A DNA stretch of 41,434 bases from an uncultured Porphyromonas sp. Lineage in GTDB: Bacteria > Bacteroidota > Bacteroidia > Bacteroidales > Porphyromonadaceae. Positions 29,557 through 38,987 of this stretch are shown piece by piece. The notes beneath the pieces were generated by a model. It searched no databases. It saw only the letters and a program-made list of their open reading frames with translations, and was not told where the DNA came from. The position numbers and the translations under genes were made by a program. The first letter of the stretch is position 1. Each line of letters opens with the position of its first letter. Where the stretch lies: NCBI RefSeq assembly GCF_905372525.1, contig NZ_CAJPPN010000021.1:1-41434 (forward strand), in the 5' to 3' direction.

Positions 29557-31845
29557 CTACTTGTCGTACCAGACGACACCCCGCTGGTCAGTCAAGGTGA
29601 GTACGAGCTCACCGCCCTGCATCAGCTGGGTATAGGTGATATGGGAGCGATTGAGTGGACGACCATTGAGCTGTGCCGACTGGATATATCTCCTAGTGGA
29701 GGAGAGCCCAGGGGCGGAGATGGTGAAGGTGCGCCCATTCTCTAGGTGTAGGGTGAGGCGCTCGAAGAGGGGTGTCGTCACCTCATATTCGCTCGTGAGC
29801 GGATCGACCGGGTAGAGACCCATGGCGGTGAAGACATACCATGCAGACATCTGTCCACAGTCCTCATTGCCACAGAGCCCATCAGGGCGGTGCGAGTAGA
29901 GCGTAGAGCGTACCTGATGAATGAGGTCAGCTGTCTTCCAGGGCTCATTCACATAGTTGTAGAGGAAGATCACGTGGTGGCTAGGCTCGTTGCCCTGGAC
30001 ATACTGCCCGATCATACCTGTGGAGAAGATAGGGAGTGCTATCTCTTTGGGCGTCGTACGGGAGAAGAACTCATCGAGACGATCACGTAGCTGCTCACGT
30101 GAGCCCATGAGCTGCTCTAGCTGACATACTGCATGCTGGGCAGCGAAGAGGTACTGGTAGGCATTGCTCTCCGTGAAGTGCTTCGTGTAGGCAAAGGGAT
30201 TGAAGTCTGGGAGCCAACGTCCCTTACCATCCTTAGGACGGAAGAAGCCCGTGCCCTTATCCCATAGGTTCTTGTAGCTCTCTGCACGTGCTCGATACTG
30301 CTCTGCGACATCACTATCACCCATCCACTCGGCATAGGCTGCGATGGCAGCATCGTCGTAGGCATACTCCAGCGTCTTGGAGACACTCTCATCCTGTAGG
30401 TCGGCAGGTACGTAGCCACGGCTCTGGTACTCATCTAGCCCACGGTAGTACTGTCGCTCGGCAGTGTTACGTAGGAGGTTCAGTAGGTCGGCAGGATCTG
30501 CGGGCTTATATACGCCCTTGAGTACCGCCTCTACGATGACAGGTATGGAGTGATGCCCGATCATCATATCAGTCTCAGAGGCAAACATATTCCATACGGG
30601 TAGGTGGAACATGTTCTGATCGCCGAAGTCAATGAGCGACTGAACCATATCACGGTTCTCCTTGGTGGCTATGAGATTGTAGAGCGGGTGTACGGCACGA
30701 TAGGTGTCCCATAGGGAGAAAGTGCTGTAGGTAGCTGTGTTATCCTCCCTGAAGTGTGTCCTTCGGTCAGCCCCTAGGTAGTTCCCATCGGTATTGCTAT
30801 AGAGCGTGGGACAGACCTGTGCACGATAGAGTGCGGTGTAGAAGGTCTTCTTGAGGCTGTCGGGGGCATTCTCGGGGATGGTGATCCTGCTTAGTCGTTC
30901 CTGCCAGAGGGTCTCGGCCTGGGTACGATACTTGTCGAAGTCAAACTCCTTCTCCTCATCCGTCCAGTTGCCCATGGCTCCCTGAGTGCTCGTACCCGAT
31001 AGTGCCGTCTCGATGATGAGCTGATCGCCAGCCTTCACCTTGTAGTATAGGTAGGCAATAGCCGAGCGACCAGAGGCTTGTCCGTAAGGCTCTCCCTGAC
31101 GATGCTCGATGAAGATACTATCGGGGGTACGTGAGAGCTGTGTGTAGAAGTACACCTCTTGGTCACGTGCCCAGCCCGTAGACTTGCGGTAGCCCTGCAG
31201 TGCCGTGGGGGTGACCTGCTCCACATCACTCTCTGTGGTACGATCCCAGTTCATCGCTCGGTCTAGGTCTAGAATGACACAGGCGGAGTCGGAGGCACGA
31301 TTGAAGGTATAGCGCTGCACACCCATGTGGGGCGAAGCCGTGAGCTCCACTCGTATGTCGTAGGGCTCGAGGGTCACCGCATAGTAGCCAGCGTGTGCCT
31401 GCTCTGTCTCGTGTCTGAAGCGTGCGTGTCGCCCTAGGCGAGCTGTCTCCCCAGTCGCCTTGTCTATGGTGTAGGTTCCGCCCTCTAGGGCAGGCAGTAG
31501 CACGGGCATGAAGGGTATATCATAGAGGTCACCAGCCCCCGTACCACTTAGATGGGTGTGGCTGAAGCCCGCTATCGTGCTGTCGGGATAGAAGTAGCCT
31601 GCTATCCGATCCCAGCCTGGTAGCCCATTGTCTGGGCTCAACTGTACCATCCCGAAGGGGACGGTAGCGCCAGGATAGACATTGCCCACCCAGTCGGTAC
31701 CGATAAGTGGATCGACGAGCTGGGCAAGGGGATTCTTGTCGTCAGTCTTACGATTGCTACAGCTACTGAAGCTGCAGAGGAGGGCTAGCCCGAGGGCTAG
31801 GATACAGAGAATAAGGGTAAGCTTTGTTTGTCTCATATTCATCAC
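29557..31845 (-). CDS. GH92 family alpha-mannosidase, lipoprotein
   Basis: This 762-residue enzyme belongs to glycoside hydrolase family 92, calcium-dependent exo-acting alpha-mannosidases that trim mannose from N-glycans and mannans. The lipoprotein signal peptide ends in FSSCS. The N-terminal beta-sandwich opens with PLIGTDWVGNVYPGATVPFG. The catalytic (alpha/alpha)6 barrel shows FSLWDTYRAVHPLY, GHHSIPVIVEA, LEYAYDDAAIAAYAE, the SHHVIFLYNYVN segment and GNEDCGQMSAWYVF, where the proposed acid Glu is E661. All are intact. It lies downstream of a susC-susD pair on the same strand, separated by a 36-bp palindrome. No own promoter was found, so partial read-through from susD is likely. Linkage specificity (1,2; 1,3; 1,4; 1,6) cannot be told. 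Confidence 0.93.
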   Translation of the reverse strand: MMNMRQTKLTLILCILALGLALLCSFSSCSNRKTDDKNPLAQLVDPLIGTDWVGNVYPGATVPFGMVQLSPDNGLPGWDRIAGYFYPDSTIAGFSHTHLSGTGAGDLYDIPFMPVLLPALEGGTYTIDKATGETARLGRHARFRHETEQAHAGYYAVTLEPYDIRVELTASPHMGVQRYTFNRASDSACVILDLDRAMNWDRTTESDVEQVTPTALQGYRKSTGWARDQEVYFYTQLSRTPDSIFIEHRQGEPYGQASGRSAIAYLYYKVKAGDQLIIETALSGTSTQGAMGNWTDEEKEFDFDKYRTQAETLWQERLSRITIPENAPDSLKKTFYTALYRAQVCPTLYSNTDGNYLGADRRTHFREDNTATYSTFSLWDTYRAVHPLYNLIATKENRDMVQSLIDFGDQNMFHLPVWNMFASETDMMIGHHSIPVIVEAVLKGVYKPADPADLLNLLRNTAERQYYRGLDEYQSRGYVPADLQDESVSKTLEYAYDDAAIAAYAEWMGDSDVAEQYRARAESYKNLWDKGTGFFRPKDGKGRWLPDFNPFAYTKHFTESNAYQYLFAAQHAVCQLEQLMGSREQLRDRLDEFFSRTTPKEIALPIFSTGMIGQYVQGNEPSHHVIFLYNYVNEPWKTADLIHQVRSTLYSHRPDGLCGNEDCGQMSAWYVFTAMGLYPVDPLTSEYEVTTPLFERLTLHLENGRTFTISAPGLSSTRRYIQSAQLNGRPLNRSHITYTQLMQGGELVLTLTDQRGVVWYDK

Positions 31846-31985
31846 TGTCAGGAGCGACTTCGCCTGTATCTTAGCCCCCTCGCAGTGAGGCTAAGAGTGG
31901 TGGCGCAATCGCAGGGATGAAGATAAGGATAATTTTACACACTGCTCCCTCGTGTAAGGGCTGGGAATGCACTAATGCAAAAGCA

Positions 31986-32021
31986 AATGGGGCAGAGAGG
32001 GATATCCCTCTCTGCCCCATT
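31986..32021 (-). terminator. 36-bp perfect palindrome between susD and GH92
   Basis: Bases 31986-32021 form a perfect palindrome centred on GATATC (arm AATGGGGCAGAGAGGGAT). In RNA it gives a long hairpin with a tiny loop. On the minus strand it is followed by TTTGCTTTTG, a broken U-tract. Position about 90 bp after the susD stop suggests a terminator or attenuator that lowers GH92 expression relative to susC-susD. Confidence 0.75.
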
Positions 32022-32110
32022 CTGTGTATTGATGGCTCTCCCAAAAGGCTAGGGCAAGGCTACCTCTAGCGTGAGGGGAGGAGATGCGTTGGAAGTGCTA
32101 GCTGAGGCTC

Positions 32111-33826
32111 TTAGTGTGTAGGGTTCTGTGTCAGCTTCCCTGGGTAAGCATCGATCGCATTCTGCGGGATGAAGTACACCACTCGGTAGTCGGTGGGGGC
32201 TATGTCCTCACGCTGATGGTGAGCCCCGGGGTAGCGACGTATGAGTGAGCCCCCGTTGCGGAATACATCGTAGCTACGCTCAGCCTGGAAGGCAAGCTCC
32301 AGCTGGCGCTCCTTGTCGATGCGCTCAGGTGCATTCGTAGCATCAAGGCTCGTATACTGCGCGCCAGGGATGGAGCGTGTACGCACGAGGTTGAGGTCGG
32401 CAAGGGCTGCACTGTAGTGACCGAGCTTGGCCTCGGCCTCAGCACGATTGAGGTACACCTCGCCTAGACGTGAGATGACAGGGGAGTGTAGCTGGCTATT
32501 CTCACCCTCACGGGAGCACTTTGTGATGTAGAACATCGGGTAGGCTCTATTGAGTGCGATATAGGTATCCAAGACCCCTCGGTATGTCTTCCCGCCGTAG
32601 GTGATGCTGTAGATCTCCTGAGTAGCGTCTATAGGGGTCAGGGTATAGGAGGATGCTTGACCCTGATCCTTCTCCTCCTTAGCTATTATCTGCCCATTGG
32701 TGCGGGTGACGGGGAGCTGTAGGTAGTTCATATCCCCGGAGTCCTCCGTCTTAATGAAGCGGAATACCTCTCCCTTATCGTTGTCATACACGGGCTCGAT
32801 GAAGGCTGCACGAGCATCTACGATACGCATCCTATTGGGGCGGTAGTCATTGCGCCCCGTCTCGTCTAGTAGAGCGAGGTACTTGGCACTGGCGTACATC
32901 TCGCCCCAGCCCATACCGCCGATATTGGCATACATCCCACCGATACCGTAGTAGTGGTCGTAGCCAGAGAATTCGGAGGCTAGACGACGGATGACGAAGA
33001 TGGACTCCTTGTTGTTCTCGGGGAGGATCTGGTTGTACTTCATGAAGTCCTCACGGTCGAGGAGCTGATACTTAGCACTCGAGATCACCTTGGAGGCATA
33101 TTCAGAGGCCAGCTGAGCATACTTAGTATTAGGCTGGTCATAGGTGCCACTCATATAGAGATAGAGGCGGGAGAGCAAGGCTTGGGCGGCACCCTTAGAG
33201 GCATAGAAGGGTGTGCCAGTGCGCTCGGGAAGGAGCGTCTCAGCCTGCTTCAGATCCTCGATAGCCTGTGCGTAGGTCTCAGCTACGGTAGCACGGTCGG
33301 GGAGAGTGAACTTACCGAAGATGTTCTTGGGCGCACTCTTGATGATCGGTACGCCGAGGTTCTTCTCGGGGTTTTGATAGTAGGGACGCCCGTAGGCTCT
33401 CACGAGGTAGAAGTAGAGGAAGCCACGTACGAAGTAAGCCTCTCCGACATGAGACTTGACCTCGGCATCGGTGGAGGAGCCATAGAGGTCGATGATGTTG
33501 GAGGCTTGTATGATAGCCTTGTAGCTATTGTCCCAGAAGGCTTGTAGGCGGTAGTTCTGTGGGGTACGGTTGAAGGTGATGAACTCAAAGAAGGCATCTG
33601 TCGAGGCACCACGTATCATGATGTTGTCCCCTGCGTACTCGCCGCAGCGGTGCATGGCATCACTCCAGGTCTTGAGCTGGGCATACATCCCGTGGGTCAT
33701 CCCATCGATAGCCTCCTCGGGGTGATCGAGGATACGCTGGCTAGACATGCTCCCCTTGGGCTCTCTGTCGATGTTGCAGGCTACTAGTAGGCAGGAGGCC
33801 ACTAGCAGCATAAGTATCTTGTTCAT
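32111..33826 (-). CDS. SusD/RagB family outer membrane glycan-binding lipoprotein
   Basis: SusD-like proteins sit on the cell surface as lids over SusC transporters and bind the glycan. This 571-residue protein has a lipobox near its N-terminus (SCLLVACN, Cys16). TPR-like helices follow (FWDNSYKAIIQASNIIDLY; AYFVRGFLYFYLVRAYGRPYY, the SusD signature), and the C-terminal SusD_RagB domain includes RLGEVYLNRAEAEAKLG. It starts 15 bp after the susC stop. Together with the GH92 enzyme it suggests mannose-rich glycans as ligand. The P. gingivalis RagB branch binds peptides instead, and that alternative is not excluded. Confidence 0.94.
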   Translation of the reverse strand: MNKILMLLVASCLLVACNIDREPKGSMSSQRILDHPEEAIDGMTHGMYAQLKTWSDAMHRCGEYAGDNIMIRGASTDAFFEFITFNRTPQNYRLQAFWDNSYKAIIQASNIIDLYGSSTDAEVKSHVGEAYFVRGFLYFYLVRAYGRPYYQNPEKNLGVPIIKSAPKNIFGKFTLPDRATVAETYAQAIEDLKQAETLLPERTGTPFYASKGAAQALLSRLYLYMSGTYDQPNTKYAQLASEYASKVISSAKYQLLDREDFMKYNQILPENNKESIFVIRRLASEFSGYDHYYGIGGMYANIGGMGWGEMYASAKYLALLDETGRNDYRPNRMRIVDARAAFIEPVYDNDKGEVFRFIKTEDSGDMNYLQLPVTRTNGQIIAKEEKDQGQASSYTLTPIDATQEIYSITYGGKTYRGVLDTYIALNRAYPMFYITKCSREGENSQLHSPVISRLGEVYLNRAEAEAKLGHYSAALADLNLVRTRSIPGAQYTSLDATNAPERIDKERQLELAFQAERSYDVFRNGGSLIRRYPGAHHQREDIAPTDYRVVYFIPQNAIDAYPGKLTQNPTH

Positions 33827-33841
33827 ATCTGTATCGTGTAG

Positions 33842-36800
33842 CTAGAGTGAGAGGTTGAAGCCTAGGACGAAGCGGCGGACGGGGGGGTAGACACTGATCC
33901 CCGTTGTCCCCATGACAGAGCCGTCGGAGGCGGGTAGCTCGGGGTCTACGCCTGAGTACTTCGTGAAGGTCAGGAGGTTCTCAGCATTGAGGTAGATACG
34001 TAGGGTCTGTATCTTCAGCTGAGGGAGGGAGAGGTTGTAGCCGAGGGTTAGGGTACGTAGCTTGAAGAAGGAGTTGTTCTCTAGGTAACGAGAGGAGGCC
34101 TTGTTCCCATTGTCCTTATTGTTGTATAGGGCACGTGGGTGGGTAGCGATGTCTCCCTTCTTCTGCCAGCGTGACCAGCCCTTCTGTAGAGCCATCTGAT
34201 TGCGGTCTGTGTAGGCGAGGTCAGAGTCTAGCTCCTGGCGAGAGTAGTTGTAGATCTGTCCCCCGAGAGCGTAGCCAAAGGTAGCTGAGAGGTCAAACTC
34301 TCTCCAGCGTAAGCTCGTCGTGATCCCCCCGAAGACCTTGGGTGCAGCAGAGCCGAGCTTGTAGTACTTGGCCTCGGCGTAGTTCTTGGTCGTGACCTTC
34401 TTGCCATCAGCATCCTCCTTGTACCATAGGGGACGTCCGTCCTCTGGGTCTACACCTGCCCACTGGGGCATATAGTAGGTGTCGATGGGCGAGCCGATCT
34501 CTAGGATACGAGTGGCTGAGCCTGCGATACCGCTCCCGTCGCCGATGATGACTGGCTTGGCGATGTACTGACCCGAGGGATCATACTGACGGAAGATGTC
34601 GGTGAGCTTATTGGCATTGTGTCCGATGTTGAGGTCTAGGCTCCAGGTGATGTCCTTGGTGCGGATGAGGTCACCCCCGATAGCCACTTCGATACCTCTA
34701 TTGTCCATCTTACCGATGTTGCGGTAGACGTGGGTCACCCCTGTTAGGCTGGTGACGGGGACGTTGTAGAGGATGTTATCGGTCTTCTTGGAGTAGAGGT
34801 CGAGGGTGAGGCGTAGACGGTTCTCCCAAAGCGAAGCATCGAGCCCGATACCAGCTGTGTAGGTACGCTCCCAGGTTAGGTCTCTATTGCCTATCTGCGA
34901 GATGAGCATACCTGGCTGGCCATTGTAGTTGGAGGCTATGGAGTAGAGGTCATACTGAGGGTAGAGGGCAGAGGGGCGGTTACCAGCTGAGCCATAGGAG
35001 GCACGGAGCTTGAGCTGGTCGAAGGCCTTGACCCCAAACCATGACTCGCGGTGAATGTTCCACCCACCACTGATGGAGAAGAGCGTCCCATACTTGGCTC
35101 TTGAGCCGAGGTTGGAGGCACCATCACGGCGGATAGAGCCCTCGACGAGATAGCGGTTGTCGTAGCTATAACGAGCATTGGCGAAGACGGACTGTACAGC
35201 CCACTCAGCGATACCCCCCTTGGCTCTCTCGGGCTTGGCGGTAATATCGAGCACCTCAAAGCCGGGTACAAACCCCGTCCCGTAGACATCGGTCGATTTG
35301 CCCCAGTAGTCGTTGAACTCGTAGGCTAGGAGACCATTTAGGTTGTGTAGTCCCCAGCTATTGCTCGTCAGGAGCTTTTGGTTCGTATAGCGTCGGGCTA
35401 CCTGTCCGTGATACTCGGTGATACGTCCCTGCACGCTCTCTCCACCGCTGGAGCGTGGGTCTTGATAGCCGTGGCTCGTGCTGTGGACGTACTTGTAGTT
35501 ATTGACCGAGGAGAAGGTCAGCCAAGGAGTGATACGGGCATCGAAGTCGAGGTTGCCCATGAACTCATAGTTACGTCCCTCGGCATGGTTCCACTGCAGG
35601 TCTCGGATGTAGTTCGTACTGTTGCTGTTCACCCATCCAGAGTACTGGTGGGGGACGGGCTTGCCATCAGCATCATAGGGACTATCCCAGGGGAGCATAG
35701 AGTACATAGCGGAGACGGAGTACTCCCTATCATCGGAGGTCTGCATCGCACCACTGATCATGGGGCGGATGGTGAGCCAGTCGAGGGGCTTGTAGGCAGT
35801 CTTGAGGCGGAAGTTGTATCGCTTGTAGTCGAAACCCTTGACGGCGCCCTTCTCATCGTAGTAGCCTAGGGAGAAGAGGGAGTTCATCGTCTCGCTCCCG
35901 CCCTGTATCGTGAGGTTGTAGTCCTGTGAGATGCCCGTGCGTGTAGCTAGTGCCCACCAGTCGAAGTTATCGTTGCGTAGGGCGGGCTTCCATCGGGGGA
36001 AGGGGATGGTGCTAGCGTTGCCTGTGGAGGCGAAGTAGTCGTAGAGCTCGGCACCGTTCATCATGCGTAGGTTGCCATTGTTCAGGCGGCTAAGGCCTGC
36101 ACGGACGGAGGCAGAGACACGGAGCTTGCCTGAGCGGCTGCTCTTGGTGGTGACGACGACGACCCCATTAGCTCCAGCAGAGCCGTAGATGGCGGTGGAG
36201 GCTGCGTCCTTGAGGATCGTTAGCCCCTCGATGTCCTGAGGATTGAGCTGTCCAGGGTCGTCCCCTACGATCACGCCATCGATGACCCAGAGGGGGCGTG
36301 TATTCCCATTGAGGGTGGCTTGTCCACGGATCACCACGGCTGCACTCGAGCCAGGTTGTCCCGATCCAGGTGCGACGTAGACCCCGGGAGCCTTGCCATT
36401 GAGGAGGTTGGAGACGGAGGGGGTGGTCATGTCCTTGAGCTTGGTATCCTTGAGACTGATCATTGCCCCCGTGAGGCTCTCCTTGCGCTGTGTCGTATAG
36501 CCTACGACGACGAGTTCGCTTAGGGTCTTTGAGTTTTCTGTCAGCTGGATGACTTGCTCCTTCTCGGTAGCTCGTACCTCTAGGGTCTCGTAGCCGATGT
36601 AGGAGATGACGAGTGTCACCCCGGGCGCAGCAGACAGGGTATAGCCCCCCTGCATATCGGAGACAGCACCGATACGCTTGTTGCCCTTGACATGGATACT
36701 AGCACCGATGATCGGCTCACCAGTAGCAGCATCCACGATACGCCCACGTACCTTCCCAGCTACTTGGGCTAGAGTGAGAGGGCTCGATGACGGCTCTTGC

Positions 36801-36907
36801 TCGGGGGCTGCACTTGCCGCAAGGGGCAGTGTGCAGATGGTGAGCAGGGAGACGGCAAGCGTACTCCGTAGCCGAGCCCGATGTGAAAGTGGTCTTTCGT
36901 TCTTCAT
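33842..36907 (-). CDS. SusC/RagA family TonB-dependent outer membrane transporter
   Basis: This 1021-residue TonB-dependent transporter has a signal peptide (cleaved near AASAAPEQ). A CarboxypepD_reg-like domain follows (about 50-125, VRGRIVDAATGEPIIGASI), then a TonB-box-like stretch (ELVVVGY), a plug domain (RPLWVIDGVIVGDDPGQLNPQDIEGLTILKDA split over 205-235) and a C-terminal 22-strand barrel ending in GFNLSL. It imports oligosaccharides or peptides captured by its SusD partner, powered by TonB-ExbBD. It is the first gene of the susC-susD-GH92 unit and has a perfect -7 box 44 bp upstream. No sensor/regulator gene (SusR, HTCS or ECF/anti-sigma) is in the window. Confidence 0.95.
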   Translation of the reverse strand: MKNERPLSHRARLRSTLAVSLLTICTLPLAASAAPEQEPSSSPLTLAQVAGKVRGRIVDAATGEPIIGASIHVKGNKRIGAVSDMQGGYTLSAAPGVTLVISYIGYETLEVRATEKEQVIQLTENSKTLSELVVVGYTTQRKESLTGAMISLKDTKLKDMTTPSVSNLLNGKAPGVYVAPGSGQPGSSAAVVIRGQATLNGNTRPLWVIDGVIVGDDPGQLNPQDIEGLTILKDAASTAIYGSAGANGVVVVTTKSSRSGKLRVSASVRAGLSRLNNGNLRMMNGAELYDYFASTGNASTIPFPRWKPALRNDNFDWWALATRTGISQDYNLTIQGGSETMNSLFSLGYYDEKGAVKGFDYKRYNFRLKTAYKPLDWLTIRPMISGAMQTSDDREYSVSAMYSMLPWDSPYDADGKPVPHQYSGWVNSNSTNYIRDLQWNHAEGRNYEFMGNLDFDARITPWLTFSSVNNYKYVHSTSHGYQDPRSSGGESVQGRITEYHGQVARRYTNQKLLTSNSWGLHNLNGLLAYEFNDYWGKSTDVYGTGFVPGFEVLDITAKPERAKGGIAEWAVQSVFANARYSYDNRYLVEGSIRRDGASNLGSRAKYGTLFSISGGWNIHRESWFGVKAFDQLKLRASYGSAGNRPSALYPQYDLYSIASNYNGQPGMLISQIGNRDLTWERTYTAGIGLDASLWENRLRLTLDLYSKKTDNILYNVPVTSLTGVTHVYRNIGKMDNRGIEVAIGGDLIRTKDITWSLDLNIGHNANKLTDIFRQYDPSGQYIAKPVIIGDGSGIAGSATRILEIGSPIDTYYMPQWAGVDPEDGRPLWYKEDADGKKVTTKNYAEAKYYKLGSAAPKVFGGITTSLRWREFDLSATFGYALGGQIYNYSRQELDSDLAYTDRNQMALQKGWSRWQKKGDIATHPRALYNNKDNGNKASSRYLENNSFFKLRTLTLGYNLSLPQLKIQTLRIYLNAENLLTFTKYSGVDPELPASDGSVMGTTGISVYPPVRRFVLGFNLSL

Positions 36908-36950
36908 TCTTTTGAGTCTTTATGGTTAATGAAGTAGTACAATTCCGTGG

Positions 36951-36958
36951 CAAATATA
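36951..36958 (-). promoter_or_regulatory. Putative -7 promoter box of the susC operon
   Basis: The minus strand reads TATATTTG, an exact TAnnTTTG match, in an A/T-rich stretch 44 bp before the ATG at 36907. No -33 TTTG was found, which may fit activator dependence. Confidence 0.6.
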
Positions 36959-37232
36959 GAGCATTCCTAGGGGATACGTACCTAAACTAAGGTGTTCATA
37001 CTTAATAAAATAATAAAGGAAGTCAGAGCTTTGTCTACCAGTGTTTTACCCAGTGCTTTGAATGATATTTAGGAATGTGTCTGTACCTCGCTCAAGGGGG
37101 AGAGTTGGGTGCGCTCACTCCTAAACAAACGATCTAGGTGGGGACTAGTACGAGACCCTCTGCTCCATAGTCATATCACGCTCCTCAATCCGACCCTGGT
37201 AGTGACGATACCTAGGGGGTAAAAACGAACAT

Positions 37233-37335
37233 ACCGAGAACGCTCATGCGCTCTCGGTAAGGACGCCTTTGCGTTCATACTAAGATCGTAGATGCGCTCT
37301 TAGTATGAACGCTGATGCGCTCTCGGTAAGAGCGC
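37233..37335. repeat. Interlocking stem-loop repeats with ATGCGC loops
   Basis: Three hairpins follow each other. ACCGAGA (37233-37239) pairs with TCTCGGT (37252-37258). GCGTTCATACTAAGA (37271-37285) pairs perfectly over 15 bp with 37298-37312. GCGCTCT (37317-37323) pairs with AGAGCGC (37329-37335). The first two have 12-nt loops that both end in ATGCGC. ATGCGCTCT recurs as a direct repeat at 37246, 37292 and 37315, spacings of 46 and 23 bp (multiples of 23). Function unknown. Confidence 0.8.
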
Positions 37336-37362
37336 AAAGGGGCTATTTGTACGTGCATTGTA

Positions 37363-37392
37363 ACCCCCTCATCATAAGCGATATGAGGGGGT
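37363..37392 (-). terminator. Hairpin downstream of cls
   Basis: ACCCCCTCAT (37363-37372) pairs perfectly with ATGAGGGGGT (37383-37392) around a 10-nt loop, about 115 bp after the cls stop. No U-tract follows on the minus strand. Confidence 0.6.
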
Positions 37393-37506
37393 CGATACCT
37401 CTCTGGAGGTGCGGGCTATTCGGTCGATGGGAGTTGCTGGGGCTATCTCTGACCTCGTGGGTCGGGATAGGATGAGCCAGCTCTCGGAGGGGGGGCTGAT
37501 ACTAGG

Positions 37507-38934
37507 CTAGAGCATCGGAGCGAAGAGGCGCATCACAGACTCTGCCATACGTGTCTGCCGACTGCGCTTCTCCCATTCCTCGGCAGTGAGCAGACGACAA
37601 CGCTTCTTGTCAGCCTCGAATAGGGCGATGAGTCGCTTCGTAATGCCAGAGTCGTAGACGAAGCCCGAGATCTCGAAGTTGTGCTCCAGGCTACGGAAGT
37701 CCATATTGGCAGAGCCAATGGAGGCTAGGCTGCTATCGACCATAATGAGCTTGGAGTGAAGGAAGCCCTCGGTGTAGCGATAGATCTTCACCCCAGCCTC
37801 CAGCAGTAGAGTCAGATAAGAGTTGGCAGCGTAGGTCGTGAGTCGAGAGTCGGTACGCTCGGGGAGCATGAGCTCCACTTGGACGCCAGCTAGGGCTGCG
37901 GTGATGAGGGCGTTATTGAGGTTCTCGGTCGGTAGGAAGTAGGGTGTCTGGATGTAGATACGCTCACTAGCACGAGAGATCATATAGATGATGGCCTGCT
38001 CGATGGATCGCCAGTGACTGATCGGGCCACCCGAGACGAACTGCACGGAGGGCGAATATTCGTTGGCTGGTACGGAGGGGTCAAAGTAGCGGTCCATATT
38101 GACGACCTTGCGTGAGACGGTGTACCAGTCGATGAGGAAGGAGCTCTGCAGACCCGCCACAGCGACCCCCGTGATACGGAAGTGGGTGTCTCGCCATCGC
38201 CCTAGCTCGTTGCCCGTGAGGTAACGCTGGGCGAAGTTCATCCCCCCTACATAGCCGATAGAGCCGTCGATGATGACGATCTTGCGGTGATTGCGGTAGT
38301 TCACCGTCGTGGAGAGTAGCGGGAAGGCCACACGCATGAAGGCATAGACCTGTATCCCCGCCGAGCGCATACGCTGCCAGTAGGCCTTGGGGACATTGTA
38401 CGAGCCGAGATGGTCGTAGATGATACGTATGGTTACACCCTCCTTGGCCTTGCGGATGAGTATGTCGGTCAGGCGGTCAAGTACAGCATCTGCCCCGAAG
38501 ATGTAGGCCTGTAGGTGGATGTACTCCTCAGCCTGCTCTAGGTCGTGGAAGAGTGCCTCGTACATATCTGCCCCCCAGGCGTAGATCTCTAGGGACTGTA
38601 GCTGTAGGAGGGGGGTATTGGAGTTGCGCTGGATGAGCTCGATCAGACGAAGGTGCTCCTCCGTGATCTGTCGCTTGCGCTGTAGGTGCTTCGGTAGGGA
38701 GAGCTGCTGGGGGCGACGCATGAGTCGTCGGTAGAAGCGTCGACTGATGCTATGTAGTCGCCTCTGGTCTTGGCCGAAGACGATATAGGTCATGATCCCC
38801 ACGACCGGTATTAGCCCGATGATGAGGATCCATGCCGATGCCTTCAGAGGGTTACGGTTCTCACTGAGCACCGTGCCGATGACCCCTAGGGTGGTCACTA
38901 TATAGGCTATGATGAGCCAGCTAGAGAATGCCAT
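37507..38934 (-). CDS. cls: Cardiolipin synthase (phospholipase D family)
   Basis: Cls joins phosphatidylglycerol molecules to make cardiolipin at the inner membrane. The 475-residue protein has two N-terminal membrane helices (about 6-22 and 33-54) and two HKD motifs. These are HRKIVIIDGSIGYVGGMN from H216 and HSKLIMVDSSLASIGSANMD from H393. The length and two-helix start match ClsA-type enzymes. It is the last gene of a minus-strand run (nitrilase, pyrE, SRPBCC, Rieske-like, cls), starting 53 bp after the previous stop. Confidence 0.95.
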   Translation of the reverse strand: MAFSSWLIIAYIVTTLGVIGTVLSENRNPLKASAWILIIGLIPVVGIMTYIVFGQDQRRLHSISRRFYRRLMRRPQQLSLPKHLQRKRQITEEHLRLIELIQRNSNTPLLQLQSLEIYAWGADMYEALFHDLEQAEEYIHLQAYIFGADAVLDRLTDILIRKAKEGVTIRIIYDHLGSYNVPKAYWQRMRSAGIQVYAFMRVAFPLLSTTVNYRNHRKIVIIDGSIGYVGGMNFAQRYLTGNELGRWRDTHFRITGVAVAGLQSSFLIDWYTVSRKVVNMDRYFDPSVPANEYSPSVQFVSGGPISHWRSIEQAIIYMISRASERIYIQTPYFLPTENLNNALITAALAGVQVELMLPERTDSRLTTYAANSYLTLLLEAGVKIYRYTEGFLHSKLIMVDSSLASIGSANMDFRSLEHNFEISGFVYDSGITKRLIALFEADKKRCRLLTAEEWEKRSRQTRMAESVMRLFAPML

Positions 38935-38987
38935 AAGAATGAGAAACCAAAGGGCTAGATGAGCGCAGGGAACTCCCCGCAGTCAGG

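Larger units (their letters stand above)
36959..37506. other. Intergenic region upstream of susC, downstream of cls
   Basis: About 550 bp without a credible gene. It holds A/T-rich DNA next to the susC promoter (to about 37075), the interlocking stem-loop repeats at 37233-37335 and the cls terminator-like hairpin at 37363-37392. Confidence 0.6.
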
